Shown: one piece after another, positions 44,913 to 54,130 of the stretch
Layout: the number at the start of each line of letters is the position of its first letter
Position numbering within the stretch: position 1 is the stretch's first letter
Origin: G963663315 sp963668255
GTDB taxonomy: Bacteria > Pseudomonadota > Gammaproteobacteria > Arenicellales > Poriferihabitantaceae
NCBI GenBank assembly: GCA_965116595.1
Contig: OZ220708.1
Coordinates: forward strand, 1-64,000
Length of the DNA stretch: 64,000 nt
Direction: 5' to 3'
Notes under the pieces: generated by a model
Seen by the model: the letters and a program-made list of their open reading frames with translations, nothing else
Told to the model about the DNA's origin: nothing
The model's database searches: none
Position numbers and translations under genes: made by a program

Positions 44913-46433
44913 TCACCAGGCGGGCTTGATTTCGGTTTTCCGACGCGTCACATATTCGTCCAGATGCTCTCTGATCGCCGGGTCGAGTTCTGGTTGCTGA
45001 TAATCACTCAGCAACTTTTTGAACAGTCTGTTCGCGCGCTGCGCCGTATCGATCGAACCCTTTTCCTGCCAGCTTTCAAAGTTGCTCCAGTCCGAAACCA
45101 CAGGAGAATAAAAGGCATCCTTGTATCTTGCAATAGTATGCGCGGTACCGAAAAAGTGACCGCCTGCGCCAACCTCTGCAATTGTATCCAGAGCCATCTC
45201 TTCCTGGCTGACTGCAACGGGTTGCAGGAACTCCGACATCATCTGCGCCATTTCCACATCGACAATCAGCTTCTCGAAAGACGCACACAACCCGCCTTCG
45301 AGCCAGCCACCGCTATGCATGATCATATTGCCGTAACCCATCACCGCCGACCACAATGACATGCCCGACTCCCACGCCGACTGGGCATCGACACAATTTG
45401 CCGCGTTCACATTTGAAGTACGGTATGGGATGCCGTACCGCCGCGCCAGTTGCCCGCCAGCCAGCACCGCTTTTGCATACTCCGGCGTGCCGAATGCGGG
45501 GGAACCTGATTTCATGTCCACATTCGACGTAAATCCTCCATACATGGCCGGCGCCCCGGGGTTGACCATCTGGGTAATCGCAAGCACACCGAGAGCTTCG
45601 GCGTTTTGCTGGGCCAATGCCCCGGCCAGCGTGATCGGACTCATGGCGCCGCACAACGTAAACGGAGTCACCACGACCGGTTGACCGAATTCGGCCATCG
45701 TCATCAACCCGTCCAGCATCGGGACATCCACTTTCAGCGGTGAGTTGGTATTGACCACCGTTATAATGCCGGGTTCGGTTTTAAGACGTTCCTTGTCAAG
45801 GCCCCTGGCGATGCAGAGCATCTCCAACCCATCCTCAACTCTGCCGTTGCCCAGACAGTAGAGCCCCCACGGTTTCTCGGTCAGAGTAATAAAAGCATGG
45901 TATGCATCCAGATGTCTCAGATGCGGAGGCAGGTCTGTTGGCTCAACCGGATAAGCCATGTGGCAGGCAATCACATTGAAAATCTGCCCGAGTTTCAGGA
46001 ATTGGCAGTAATCCGCGAAACTGCCGGCACGGCGACCATTGTCAAGATCAGAACAGTTCGGAGCGCTGGCAACCAGTGAAAAATTGATACGGTTGCCTCC
46101 GTATGTTGAATTAAAACGCGGATTTCTGGCATGCAATGTGAATTGTGCAGGAATGGTGGAAATCATCGAAAGCACCATCTCCCGCGACATTCTGACGTAG
46201 CCGGTATTTGGGGCAATCTCAGCGCCATGCTCGACCATCAGCGCCCTGGCGCGATCATTCATGATATGAAGACCCACCTGTTCGAGTATTCGCATTGAAC
46301 CGTCATGGATCATCTCCAGGGATTCTTCGCTCAACACGGGTATCGGAGCATAGGGATTGGTCAACGCCCGAACCGGAAGCTGGTTGAATTGAACGGCAGG
46401 TGTTGCTCTGGTGCGCCTTCTATGCCGTGGCAT
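44913..46433 (-). CDS. MttB-family (trimethylamine/betaine) corrinoid methyltransferase homologue, non-pyrrolysine
   Basis: The family moves methyl groups from quaternary or tertiary amines to a corrinoid protein. Typical parts are SEESLEMIHDGSMRILEQVG at the start, FTLHARNP and GAGGHFFGTAHT near the end. The frame runs without the in-frame amber codon of true TMA methyltransferases, so it belongs to the larger non-pyrrolysine branch that includes glycine betaine enzymes. I use the ATG at 46433 (506 residues) because the upstream extension is low-complexity and unlike the family. No corrinoid protein gene is adjacent. Many aerobes have this gene next to a GcvT-fused dehydrogenase, as here. 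Confidence 0.85.
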   Translation of the reverse strand: MPRHRRRTRATPAVQFNQLPVRALTNPYAPIPVLSEESLEMIHDGSMRILEQVGLHIMNDRARALMVEHGAEIAPNTGYVRMSREMVLSMISTIPAQFTLHARNPRFNSTYGGNRINFSLVASAPNCSDLDNGRRAGSFADYCQFLKLGQIFNVIACHMAYPVEPTDLPPHLRHLDAYHAFITLTEKPWGLYCLGNGRVEDGLEMLCIARGLDKERLKTEPGIITVVNTNSPLKVDVPMLDGLMTMAEFGQPVVVTPFTLCGAMSPITLAGALAQQNAEALGVLAITQMVNPGAPAMYGGFTSNVDMKSGSPAFGTPEYAKAVLAGGQLARRYGIPYRTSNVNAANCVDAQSAWESGMSLWSAVMGYGNMIMHSGGWLEGGLCASFEKLIVDVEMAQMMSEFLQPVAVSQEEMALDTIAEVGAGGHFFGTAHTIARYKDAFYSPVVSDWSNFESWQEKGSIDTAQRANRLFKKLLSDYQQPELDPAIREHLDEYVTRRKTEIKPAW

Positions 46434-46507
46434 CGGGTGGCCTGATAAGGGAAGTTGCGGACAAATATAACCAAACAATGGTTGCAATACCAGCATTACC
46501 GGATGGT

Positions 46508-46553
46508 GGAAACCGATCCCGAAACCGCTCTGGAAACCGGTCCGGAAACAACC
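46508..46553. repeat. 12-bp direct repeats between divergent mttB-like and phnD-like genes
   Basis: Units GGAAACCGATCC, CGAAACCGCTCT, GGAAACCGGTCC and a shortened GGAAACAACC follow each other at 46508, 46520, 46532 and 46544. They lie in the 201-base divergent intergenic region. Four sites at about one helical turn could bind an activator or repressor. They are translated only if the phnD-like gene started at 46455, which is unlikely. Confidence 0.5.
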
Positions 46554-46634
46554 AGTCGGGTATCGTATCACCAGGGGCTGGCAACCGTTTATAATTGCCG
46601 TAATTCCGTTAAACCAGGCGCCGTTTACGCTGAC

Positions 46635-47447
46635 ATGAATCCTGACAAATCACTGCAGGTGCTGCAATGCGGCATGTATGCCTTTTCACCTGAACTTAAG
46701 AATGCCTGGACAGCATTGTTCCGGAATCTGCATGAATACCTGCCCGCCCCGTTCAACACTCCGGTCACGCTCCGGTTCGATTGCGGCGACGCGGCGCTCA
46801 AGTCTCCTGATCTGCTGCTCGGCCATACCTGTGGCTACCCGTTCATAACGAAACTGCATCGCACTCACGAGCCTGTCTGTGTTCCGGAATTTGATTTGGC
46901 AGGCTGTAACGGTATCCACTATTCGAGTTGGATCATTACCAGAAAAAGTCACCCGGGTATGTGTCTGAACGATTTCTCTGGATCAATAGCGACTTGCAAC
47001 AGTCGGGATTCAAACAGTGGTATGAATGTATTTCGATATGAAGTCAGCCGGATTACCAACGGCGCCCCCTTCTTCAGACAGATTTTGATGAGTGGTTCGC
47101 ACCTCACCAGCATTCGCAACATTGTGCAGGGTCATGCGGATATCGCGGCAATCGATGCGGTTACCTGGCATTTTGCAACAGTCCAGAACCTGACTGACAT
47201 CCCGAAGATAAGGATTATTGGTCAGACAGTCCCGACTCCCGGACTGCCATTCGTCAAGTCGAACCGTGCGGAACTCGATCCGTTCAGCTTCACTCAAGCG
47301 ATCAATGCCTGCCTTGAAGATCTGCCCGTCAATTTTCGATCATTTCTTCGAATAAAACAGTTTTCCGTGATTGATGCCGATTCCTACCGACCTGTTCTCG
47401 AACTGGAAGAATACGCCAGAAACAATCATTACCCGGAACTGGCCTGA
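46635..47447 (+). CDS. PhnD-like (phosphate/phosphonate-type) binding protein without signal peptide
   Basis: The 270-residue product resembles the PhnD/SsuA-type periplasmic-binding fold: LLLGHTCGYPF, YSSWIITRKSH, LMSGSHLTSIRNIVQGHADIAAID and VPTPGLPFV are in the usual order. I take the ATG at 46635 because homology starts there (MNPDKSLQVLQCGMYAF). No signal peptide or lipobox is present and no ABC permease or ATPase is nearby, so a cytosolic ligand-sensing role is possible. It shares its upstream region with the MttB-like gene. Confidence 0.72.
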   Translation: MNPDKSLQVLQCGMYAFSPELKNAWTALFRNLHEYLPAPFNTPVTLRFDCGDAALKSPDLLLGHTCGYPFITKLHRTHEPVCVPEFDLAGCNGIHYSSWIITRKSHPGMCLNDFSGSIATCNSRDSNSGMNVFRYEVSRITNGAPFFRQILMSGSHLTSIRNIVQGHADIAAIDAVTWHFATVQNLTDIPKIRIIGQTVPTPGLPFVKSNRAELDPFSFTQAINACLEDLPVNFRSFLRIKQFSVIDADSYRPVLELEEYARNNHYPELA

Positions 47448-47461
47448 GGTCCTGATTCGTC

Positions 47462-47481
47462 ATTCCCGCGAAAGCGGGAAT
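47462..47481. repeat. Perfect palindromic hairpin, probable dispersed repeat or bidirectional terminator
   Basis: Arms ATTCCCGC (47462-47469) and GCGGGAAT (47474-47481) enclose a GAAA loop. It lies between the convergent phnD-like and GMC genes. This sequence type is common as a short interspersed repeat in many proteobacteria. No second copy was noticed in the window. Confidence 0.6.
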
Positions 47482-47494
47482 CCAGACAGCATAT

Positions 47495-49150
47495 CTATCT
47501 CTGTCTTTGCTGCCAGTTTTCTGCAATACCCACTTCGACAGTGGCCGGCGTGAGCATGCCCCTGCCCTTGATCAAATCCGCCGCTCGTTCGGCCAGCATG
47601 ATGGTCGGCGAGTTCAGATTTCCATTTGGAATGACCGGAAATACAGAAGAATCCACCACTCTCAAACCATCGATGCCTCTTACCCGGGTTTCGGAATCGA
47701 CCACGGCTGAATCGTCATTTCCCATCTTGCAGGTACAGGATGGATGATAGGCGCTTTCCACGTTCTGCCTGACCCATGCATCAATTTCATCATCGCCGCT
47801 TACAGATTCGCCTGGCTGAATCTCTGTGCCGCGATAGTCCTGCATCGCAGGTTGCGCCATTATCTCTCTTGTCAATCTGACGCATTGTCTGAACCCCTCC
47901 CTGTCCGCTTCCGTTTGCAGGTAGTTGAACAGAATCGAGGGCTTGTCCAGTGGGTCAGAAGACCGGATATTGATTCTGCCGCGGCTGGATGGCTTGTTAT
48001 GACCCACGTGAACCTGAAAGCCGTGACCGTCAAAAGCCGCCCTGCCATCGTATCTCATCGCCGCGGGCAGGAAATGGTATTGAATATCGGGCGCTTTGAT
48101 TCCGGCACGGGATCGAATGAATGCACAGGACTCAAAATGATTGGTCGCGCCCAACCCGCTCTTGAACAGATACCATCTTGCGCCAATCAGGAATTTGTTC
48201 CACAAATCGAGTTTTCCATTCAGGGTGATTTTCTTCCTGCAACGGAATTGGAAATAAAATTCCAGATGATCCTGCAGATTACTGCCTACCCCTGGCAGAC
48301 TGTGAATCACCTCCACCCCGGCATCCCTGAGAACAGTCGATGGACCGATCCCGGATATCTGCAACAACTGCGGAGACCCGACCGAGCCAGCGCTCAAGAT
48401 AACCTCTTTACCGGCTTTGGCCAAAAACTGCTTGTCACCCACCTGGTATTCAATGCCTGTCGCTTTTTTATCGTTCAGGACAATTCGACGAGTCAGCGCC
48501 CGGGTCACCACTTTAAGATTACTGCGTTGCCGGGCCGGCTTCAGATAGGCGTTTGCAGCAGACCAGCGCACGCCATTCTTTACGTTCATGTGCATCGCGC
48601 CAAATCCTTCCTGGCGAAAACCATTGTAATCTTCAGTACTGGAATAGCCCGCCTGAATTCCGGCATCAATAAATGCACGATACAACGGATTCTTCATTTC
48701 ATTGCCATTGTTGACCGCAAAAGGGCCGCCCTGACTGCGATACTCATCGCTGCCAAACTTCCAGTCATCGGCCTTCCTGAAATAAGGCAGGCAGTTTCGA
48801 TAGTCCCAGTTTTCAGCCCCCTGCTCTGCCCACTCCTCATAATCCATCGCATGCCCCCGAACATAGACCATCCCATTGATGGAAGAAGAACCACCCAGCA
48901 CCTTGCCCCTGGGGCAGTGCATTTTTCGATTATCGAGAAAGGGTTCGGGTTCACTGTAGAACTGCCAGGCGAACCGGTTCGTATTCATCGGAATTGAAAG
49001 GGCAGTCGGCATCTGAATAAACATGCTATTGTCCCTGCCGCCATATTCGAGCAACAAAATGCTGACATCAGAATCCTCCGAAAGCCTGTTAGCCAGCACA
49101 CAACCGGCGGAACCGGCGCCAACGATAATGTAGTCGAATTGTTCAGTCAT
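47495..49150 (-). CDS. betA: GMC-family oxidoreductase, choline-dehydrogenase-like
   Basis: The 551-residue FAD enzyme starts (ATG 49150) with DYIIVGAGSAGCVLANRL. The GMC signatures PRGKVLGGSSSINGMVYVRG and GSVGSPQLLQISGIG are present, and the active-site His is in AYHPSCTCKMG, with a second His/Asn position in GNLNSPTIMLAERAAD. It resembles choline dehydrogenase BetA, which would make betaine aldehyde from choline, but many GMC alcohol dehydrogenases share these motifs. No betaine aldehyde dehydrogenase gene is next to it. The name is thus provisional. Confidence 0.8.
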   Translation of the reverse strand: MTEQFDYIIVGAGSAGCVLANRLSEDSDVSILLLEYGGRDNSMFIQMPTALSIPMNTNRFAWQFYSEPEPFLDNRKMHCPRGKVLGGSSSINGMVYVRGHAMDYEEWAEQGAENWDYRNCLPYFRKADDWKFGSDEYRSQGGPFAVNNGNEMKNPLYRAFIDAGIQAGYSSTEDYNGFRQEGFGAMHMNVKNGVRWSAANAYLKPARQRSNLKVVTRALTRRIVLNDKKATGIEYQVGDKQFLAKAGKEVILSAGSVGSPQLLQISGIGPSTVLRDAGVEVIHSLPGVGSNLQDHLEFYFQFRCRKKITLNGKLDLWNKFLIGARWYLFKSGLGATNHFESCAFIRSRAGIKAPDIQYHFLPAAMRYDGRAAFDGHGFQVHVGHNKPSSRGRINIRSSDPLDKPSILFNYLQTEADREGFRQCVRLTREIMAQPAMQDYRGTEIQPGESVSGDDEIDAWVRQNVESAYHPSCTCKMGNDDSAVVDSETRVRGIDGLRVVDSSVFPVIPNGNLNSPTIMLAERAADLIKGRGMLTPATVEVGIAENWQQRQR

Positions 49151-49289
49151 AATCGGACTATAGTAAATAATGCGGCATGTCGCCACCATATACGACCAGC
49201 CCCAATTTCACACATTACTTTGGATGGATCGCACTAATCGTAATTTCCATTGTCCGATTGTGTAAGTTAAACCACAACAAATAACTGAT

Positions 49290-50099
49290 ATGAAGGCAAC
49301 AGGACATGCTCTTTTGAGTGTATTTATCGCATTGATCACACTCTCTTCCAATTCATTCGCAGATTCCGGATTAGCGCAGTACTGGAGTCGCTCAAGTCAG
49401 ACCAGTGAAATCTCGATAGATCATGGGACCTGGAACCAGTTGCTGGCCACATATATTGATGAAAAACAAGGATTGAATCACTTCCGTTATTCGGAAGTTA
49501 CCCCGGCAGACCGGGACGCGCTGGACAGCTATCTGGAACTGTTGCAATCCGTTATCGTGACCGGGTTAAGCAAGGAGCAGCAGTATGCATACTGGATAAA
49601 CCTTTACAATGCGTTGACGATACAAGAGATTCTCGATCATTATCCGTTGGAAAGCATCCGCGACATTTCCTACAGCCTGTTTACCAGTGGTCCGTGGAAA
49701 AAGAAGCTGGTTACGGTCGAAGGAATGAAGTTGAGCCTGGATGACATTGAGCATGAAATCCTGCGTCCCGTGTTCCAGGACAACAGGATTCACTATGCGG
49801 TGAATTGCGCGTCCATCGGTTGTCCCAACCTGCAGGCGATGGCCTTCACGGCAGACAATCTGGATGATCTCCTGGATATTGCCGCGAAGCAGTACGTGAA
49901 TCATCCCCGGGGAGTCACCATCGATGGGGACAGGTTGACTGCGTCCAGTATTTATGACTGGTACGCAAAAGATTTCGGTAACAACGACAAGCAGATCATT
50001 GAGCATTTCATACAGTATGCCGATACCGGATTAGCGCAGGAACTGGATGCTTTCAAGAAAATCAACCGCTACGAATATGACTGGAGATTGAACGAATAA
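49290..50099 (+). CDS. Secreted DUF547-domain protein
   Basis: A signal peptide (residues 1-24, SVFIALITLSSNSFA) is followed by a DUF547 domain: WINLYNALTIQEIL, SGPWKKKLV, LDDIEHEILRP and HYAVNCASIGCPNL are its conserved blocks. The function of the family is not known; conserved Cys and His residues hint at an enzyme. The length is 269 residues. The stop overlaps the next start (TAATG), so the two genes are coupled although they act in different compartments. Confidence 0.85.
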   Translation: MKATGHALLSVFIALITLSSNSFADSGLAQYWSRSSQTSEISIDHGTWNQLLATYIDEKQGLNHFRYSEVTPADRDALDSYLELLQSVIVTGLSKEQQYAYWINLYNALTIQEILDHYPLESIRDISYSLFTSGPWKKKLVTVEGMKLSLDDIEHEILRPVFQDNRIHYAVNCASIGCPNLQAMAFTADNLDDLLDIAAKQYVNHPRGVTIDGDRLTASSIYDWYAKDFGNNDKQIIEHFIQYADTGLAQELDAFKKINRYEYDWRLNE

Positions 50100-50866
50100 T
50101 GATGCTGCTCGAAAACCTGCCTTTTGAAATGGACACGGGCATTGCCGTACGTGCAAAAATCGGGCTTATCGTGCTGTCTACGGACTATACCATCGAGCAT
50201 GAATGGCGGCGGATATTCCACCAGGTGGACGGAGTTGCGCTGTACCATAATCGCATTCCCAACGAAGACGTGATTACACCCGAGTCGCTGCGCGCCATGG
50301 CTCCACGGATTACACAGAGCGCCCGGTTACTGACTCAGGGTACGTCATTGGACGTGGTTGCCTATGGTTGTACTTCGGCCAGTATGGCTATCGGCGAGGA
50401 AAAGGTATTCGAGCACATCCTGGCTGCGCAGCCCGATGCAAAATGCACCACGCCCATCACAGCCGCTTTCGCGGCTTTTCGTGCACTCGATGTAAAACGG
50501 GTGGGTTTGCTGACGCCCTATTCGGAATCGGTAAATCAGATTGTAGCCGGATACATAACTGACCGGGGTCTGGATATCCCGGTATTCGGATCATTCAATG
50601 AATTCCGGGATTCCAATGTTTCCCGCATCACCCCGCAATCCATTGAATCGGGAATCCGGGAAATCATGAAACATGCGGATATAGATGCCATTTTCGTTTC
50701 CTGTACGTCGGTACGACTCGTCGAGGCCTGTCAGAAACTGGAATCCAGTCTTGACCTGCCGATCACATCCTCCAACCACGCCATGGCCTGGCACACACTG
50801 CGTCTCGCGGGAATCGAAGACAGATTACCGCAATTTGGCTCGTTGTTTGAGTTGCAATACAGTTAA
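50099..50866 (+). CDS. Asp/Glu racemase superfamily protein (maleate isomerase / arylmalonate decarboxylase type)
   Basis: The 255-residue protein has two catalytic-type cysteines at symmetric places, in VVAYGCTSASM and FVSCTSVRLV, as in maleate cis-trans isomerase and related racemases. The start RAKIGLIVLSTDYTIEHEW and TSSNHAMAWHTLRLAG near the end also match that branch. The substrate is unknown. An AT-rich stretch of about 60 bases follows the gene. Confidence 0.82.
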   Translation: MMLLENLPFEMDTGIAVRAKIGLIVLSTDYTIEHEWRRIFHQVDGVALYHNRIPNEDVITPESLRAMAPRITQSARLLTQGTSLDVVAYGCTSASMAIGEEKVFEHILAAQPDAKCTTPITAAFAAFRALDVKRVGLLTPYSESVNQIVAGYITDRGLDIPVFGSFNEFRDSNVSRITPQSIESGIREIMKHADIDAIFVSCTSVRLVEACQKLESSLDLPITSSNHAMAWHTLRLAGIEDRLPQFGSLFELQYS

Positions 50867-50928
50867 TCTTACTTATAATATAAATAATATATCATATTGA
50901 TTATATAGATATTACAGATATTCTTTCT

Positions 50929-51591
50929 TTACTTTTTTCTTGCCAGAAACAATCCGTCACCGATCGCAATCATCGAAATATCCACCCTTTCATCCCGGGA
51001 AATGATCCGGTTCATATTACGGATGCTCACCGTATCCTCTTTCTGATTCTGATCGTCAATCACCGCCCCATCCCAAAACACATTATCCACGACAATCAAA
51101 CCATTGGTTTTAAGCAATTCGATTCCACGCTGATAGTAATGCTGATAATTCCCCTTGTCGGCATCTATGAAAACCAGGTCGACGGTTCCTGCCAACCCTT
51201 CATCCAATAATTCATCCATCGTGTCCAGTGCAGGGCCGATTCTCAAATCAATCCGGTCAGCGACTCCCGCCTGTTCCCAGTAAATCTCTCCGGTACTGGT
51301 CCACTCCCGACTGATGTCACAGGCGATGAGCCTGCCATCATCCGGTAAAGCCTGTGCCATCGCCAACGCACTATAGCCGGTGAATGTACCCACCTCGACG
51401 ATACATTTCGCATTCATCAGCTTGACCAGCATTGCCATGAACTGCCCCTGATCCGGGGAAATCTGCATGTTCGCCAGTTCCATTCCCTGAGTCTCCTCCC
51501 TCAACGATCTGAGTTGTTCTGACTCCCTCAGGGAAACGGATTTAACATATTCATACAGCTCTTCACTGAAATCCAAGGGGTTTTTTGACAT
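50929..51591 (-). CDS. Class I SAM-dependent O-methyltransferase (caffeoyl-CoA OMT family)
   Basis: The 220-residue enzyme contains VEVGTFTGYSALAMA (SAM loop), LVFIDADKGNYQHYY (metal-binding Asp) and VVDNVFWDGAV. These are hallmarks of the cation-dependent O-methyltransferase family, whose bacterial members act on catechols and other small phenols. The substrate is not predictable. It lies 19 bases downstream of the VOC gene on the same strand. Confidence 0.92.
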   Translation of the reverse strand: MSKNPLDFSEELYEYVKSVSLRESEQLRSLREETQGMELANMQISPDQGQFMAMLVKLMNAKCIVEVGTFTGYSALAMAQALPDDGRLIACDISREWTSTGEIYWEQAGVADRIDLRIGPALDTMDELLDEGLAGTVDLVFIDADKGNYQHYYQRGIELLKTNGLIVVDNVFWDGAVIDDQNQKEDTVSIRNMNRIISRDERVDISMIAIGDGLFLARKK

Positions 51592-51610
51592 GATGGCCTC
51601 TGACCGATAT

Positions 51611-52273
51611 CTACTGTGAATTCAAACTCGAAACAATTACTTCACCCCTTGGACAGTGTATTTTCATCTCCATGTACGCAGGGTGGCAATCATCGATTTC
51701 TTCAATGCTTACAAGCTGTGCCGCGTTGATGGATTCGAGCGCATCAGTCAACCAGGGCTTTCCTGGATGATATAATTTCAGGGACTCGAACCGGCAATCC
51801 AACTGCTGCATGCGCTCGGACGGATGAAAATCAACCTGCCATTGAATGCACAGGGGAATGAATCCGGCGGCAGGCATTCCGCCATCTTCTGAAATAGCCA
51901 CCCGCCATTTCAGGTCATCACGTTGAGCCTCCTTTATGATACCCAAAGGAGCACTCGAATGGCTTACCAGGTTATTCAGGTCGGGGGTATTGACTGCCCA
52001 GGTCAACAAACGGGGCGTTGCCTCAATCGACCTTCGGACATGAGGATCGTCAAGACCGAACCATCTGGGTTGATCGGGCCGCATCATGCCCGGGTCAATC
52101 GCAATCACTTCGAGATAAACGCTCTTCCCCAAAGACATCACCCTGTTGTGGGTCGCCATCATGTCATGGCGGCCCCCATCCGGAATATCCACACCCAATA
52201 GATCTTTAATATACTGCCCTCCCTGCTCAAGGGACCGGGCAGCTATCACGATATGATCCAGACGGGTATTCAT
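51611..52273 (-). CDS. VOC/glyoxalase-like domain protein
   Basis: The ATG at 52273 begins MNTRLDHIVIAARSLEQG, the first strand and helix of a glyoxalase-like (PF13468-type) domain. The 220 residues contain HNRVMSLGKSVYLEVIAIDP and later HPSERMQQL. Members include metal-dependent dioxygenases and lyases, but many have no shown activity. Its start overlaps no gene, but the DUF1028 gene ends only 19 bases upstream, so a three-gene unit DUF1028-VOC-OMT is likely. Confidence 0.8.
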   Translation of the reverse strand: MNTRLDHIVIAARSLEQGGQYIKDLLGVDIPDGGRHDMMATHNRVMSLGKSVYLEVIAIDPGMMRPDQPRWFGLDDPHVRRSIEATPRLLTWAVNTPDLNNLVSHSSAPLGIIKEAQRDDLKWRVAISEDGGMPAAGFIPLCIQWQVDFHPSERMQQLDCRFESLKLYHPGKPWLTDALESINAAQLVSIEEIDDCHPAYMEMKIHCPRGEVIVSSLNSQ

Positions 52274-52292
52274 TTCCAATCGATCAGTGAAA

Positions 52293-52970
52293 CTACATAT
52301 CGCCCGGGACACCATAGGAAGGGGCGTTGGCCGGGTCGATGGCGCGTGTCACATAATCTATCATCTGTGGTTGATAATCATGCCAGAGCTCCTGCAGCAG
52401 CAAGACAGGATTATCATCTGACCAGTCTACGCGCAGGTCCACCAGCGGCCATGGCTGGTTATCGACCACCAGTAATGCAGCGGAATGGACTTCACCCGCC
52501 TCCCCTCCGGCATCATGCCCCGACTTCAGTGAACGCAACAGTCGCTCGGCAAGGTGCATGCCGCGCAGTTCCCCGAAGGTTCGGGTCATGGCTTCCGGCA
52601 CAGCCTCGTTTTGCAGGAGATTACCTGCGGCAAAACAATGATGGCCGCTGGATTGGCCGTGGACACCCAGGATTTCACGGCCGGAATGACAAGCGGTATT
52701 GCCGCTCGAATCAACTACCGTAAGCTGGCGATATTCGGCATTTTTCAAGCCCCTGACGACGCCATCCAGCGCCTGTTGCGCCGTTTTTCCCGACGCCAGT
52801 CGATCAAGCAGGGCAGGACCCAATGCCGGATCCGTAATATTCTGGGAAGCTGCGGCGCCCACGCCCGCCCTGGCGTGTGGACAACGTGCGCCGACACAAA
52901 TACTGGAGGTGGTTATTGCCACCCCGAACATGTTGCTGTCCTGACAGTGCCCGATAATCGAAAACGTCAT
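52293..52970 (-). CDS. DUF1028 (Ntn-hydrolase-like) protein
   Basis: The 225-residue sequence starts MTFSIIGHCQDSNMFGVAIT and has CVGARCPHARAGVGAAASQ and GREILGVHGQSSGHHCFAAGN, typical DUF1028 blocks. The family has an Ntn-hydrolase fold and is often found near peptidases, gamma-glutamyl enzymes and amidases. The reaction is not established. Confidence 0.85.
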   Translation of the reverse strand: MTFSIIGHCQDSNMFGVAITTSSICVGARCPHARAGVGAAASQNITDPALGPALLDRLASGKTAQQALDGVVRGLKNAEYRQLTVVDSSGNTACHSGREILGVHGQSSGHHCFAAGNLLQNEAVPEAMTRTFGELRGMHLAERLLRSLKSGHDAGGEAGEVHSAALLVVDNQPWPLVDLRVDWSDDNPVLLLQELWHDYQPQMIDYVTRAIDPANAPSYGVPGDM

Positions 52971-53075
52971 GGTCTGTACCGGTTATTAATCCTGCCGGTT
53001 CCTTTCGAAAGAAAATTCAGGGGCGGAAGCAATATATCGTGTTTTAATATCTTTTCTGTCATGAATCTGTTTTGT

Positions 53076-53081
53076 TATAAT
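53076..53081 (+). promoter_or_regulatory. Possible -10 box for the glutamate-synthase-like operon
   Basis: TATAAT at 53076-53081 lies in the 263-base region before the amidotransferase gene. The -35 position (around 53053-53058) shows no clear TTGACA, so an activator may be needed. The distance to the ATG leaves an untranslated leader of about 145 bases without an obvious riboswitch. Confidence 0.3.
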
Positions 53082-53233
53082 ATCAGTTGGGAAGTTGATC
53101 GAATTATAGCTGATCACGCCTGTTTGCCAGTTGAAAATTACCAGTCATTATCATGGTAACCAGCTTGTCGACGTACGGTTCAGGTTAAGACCTCCTGAAT
53201 CTTTTCAACCAATTACTTTAGTGATATTTGCTT

Positions 53234-54130
53234 ATGTGCGGAATAGTCGGGTTGTACACAAAATCCCCGGAACTTGAGAAAAACCTCGGGAGTCTGGTTT
53301 CGGCCATGCTGATCCAGATGACGGATCGCGGCCCGGATAGCGCCGGTTTTGCGATCTATCATGATCCGGCGCCGGATGATTCAGTGAAAGTAACACTTCA
53401 GGGCGCCGATGACACCGACTGGAATCAGATAGCGGATTCCATTCGGTCAAGCCTTGATTCAAACGCAACGCTTTACCCGATCGCCAATCATGCTGTAGCC
53501 ACAATCAAGGGAGACGGAGACACGGTCTGTGGCTGGATAGAGGACAATATCCAGGGTATGAGGATCACCAGTACAGGAAGCGCAATAGAGATTTATAAGG
53601 AAAAAGGCCTTCCCGATCAGGTTATCCACAAGTTCGACCTCGACTCGATGAGCGGGACCCATGCGCTCGGCCATACCCGTATGGCGACAGAAAGCGCAGT
53701 AACGACCAAACACTCCCATCCGTTCAATACAGGGCTTGATTTGTGCCTGGTGCACAATGGTTCGCTATCCAATCACAACAGGCTCCGGGAAAATCTGAAG
53801 TGCGAAGGCATTCGATTTCAAACCGATAACGACAGTGAAGTGGCTGCAGGCTATCTGACCTGGCGGCTGGGTCAGGGGGCCACATTAAACGAAGCGATGG
53901 AAGCGGCGCTTGTTGATCTGGATGGATTCTACACCTTTGCAATCGGAACCAGGAATGGATTTGCGGTATTGCGGGACCCGATCGCCTGCAAGCCCGCCGT
54001 GATCGCAGAAACCGATGACTGGGTGGCGATGGCCTCAGAATATCGCGCAATAGCGCAATTACCGGGTAACCGGAATGCCCGAATCTGGGAACCTGAACCC
54101 GCAAGGATTTACAGTTGGGAGAGACACTGA
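53234..54130 (+). CDS. mgsA: Glutamine-amidotransferase subunit of N-methylglutamate-synthase-like complex
   Basis: The ATG at 53234 gives MCGIVGLY, so Cys2 becomes the N-terminal nucleophile of a class II amidotransferase. TDRGPDSAGFAI, LGHTRMATES and HNGSLSNHNRLR are present. The 298-residue single-domain form corresponds to MgsA of N-methylglutamate synthase and GlxB of rhizobia, not to PurF. It is the first of four cotranscribed genes and its TGA overlaps the next ATG. The methylamine role is inferred from the whole set. Confidence 0.83.
   Translation: MCGIVGLYTKSPELEKNLGSLVSAMLIQMTDRGPDSAGFAIYHDPAPDDSVKVTLQGADDTDWNQIADSIRSSLDSNATLYPIANHAVATIKGDGDTVCGWIEDNIQGMRITSTGSAIEIYKEKGLPDQVIHKFDLDSMSGTHALGHTRMATESAVTTKHSHPFNTGLDLCLVHNGSLSNHNRLRENLKCEGIRFQTDNDSEVAAGYLTWRLGQGATLNEAMEAALVDLDGFYTFAIGTRNGFAVLRDPIACKPAVIAETDDWVAMASEYRAIAQLPGNRNARIWEPEPARIYSWERH

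Noticed and set aside
44913..46433. Pyrrolysine-containing trimethylamine methyltransferase
   Set aside because: The frame is continuous and has no internal amber codon to be read as pyrrolysine.
47462..47481. CRISPR repeat unit
   Set aside because: Only one copy is present, with no regularly spaced second repeat or cas genes in the window.
47744..48997. 417-residue open frame on the plus strand
   Set aside because: It is antisense to the GMC oxidoreductase gene, whose motifs and length are convincing; no family features in the plus frame.
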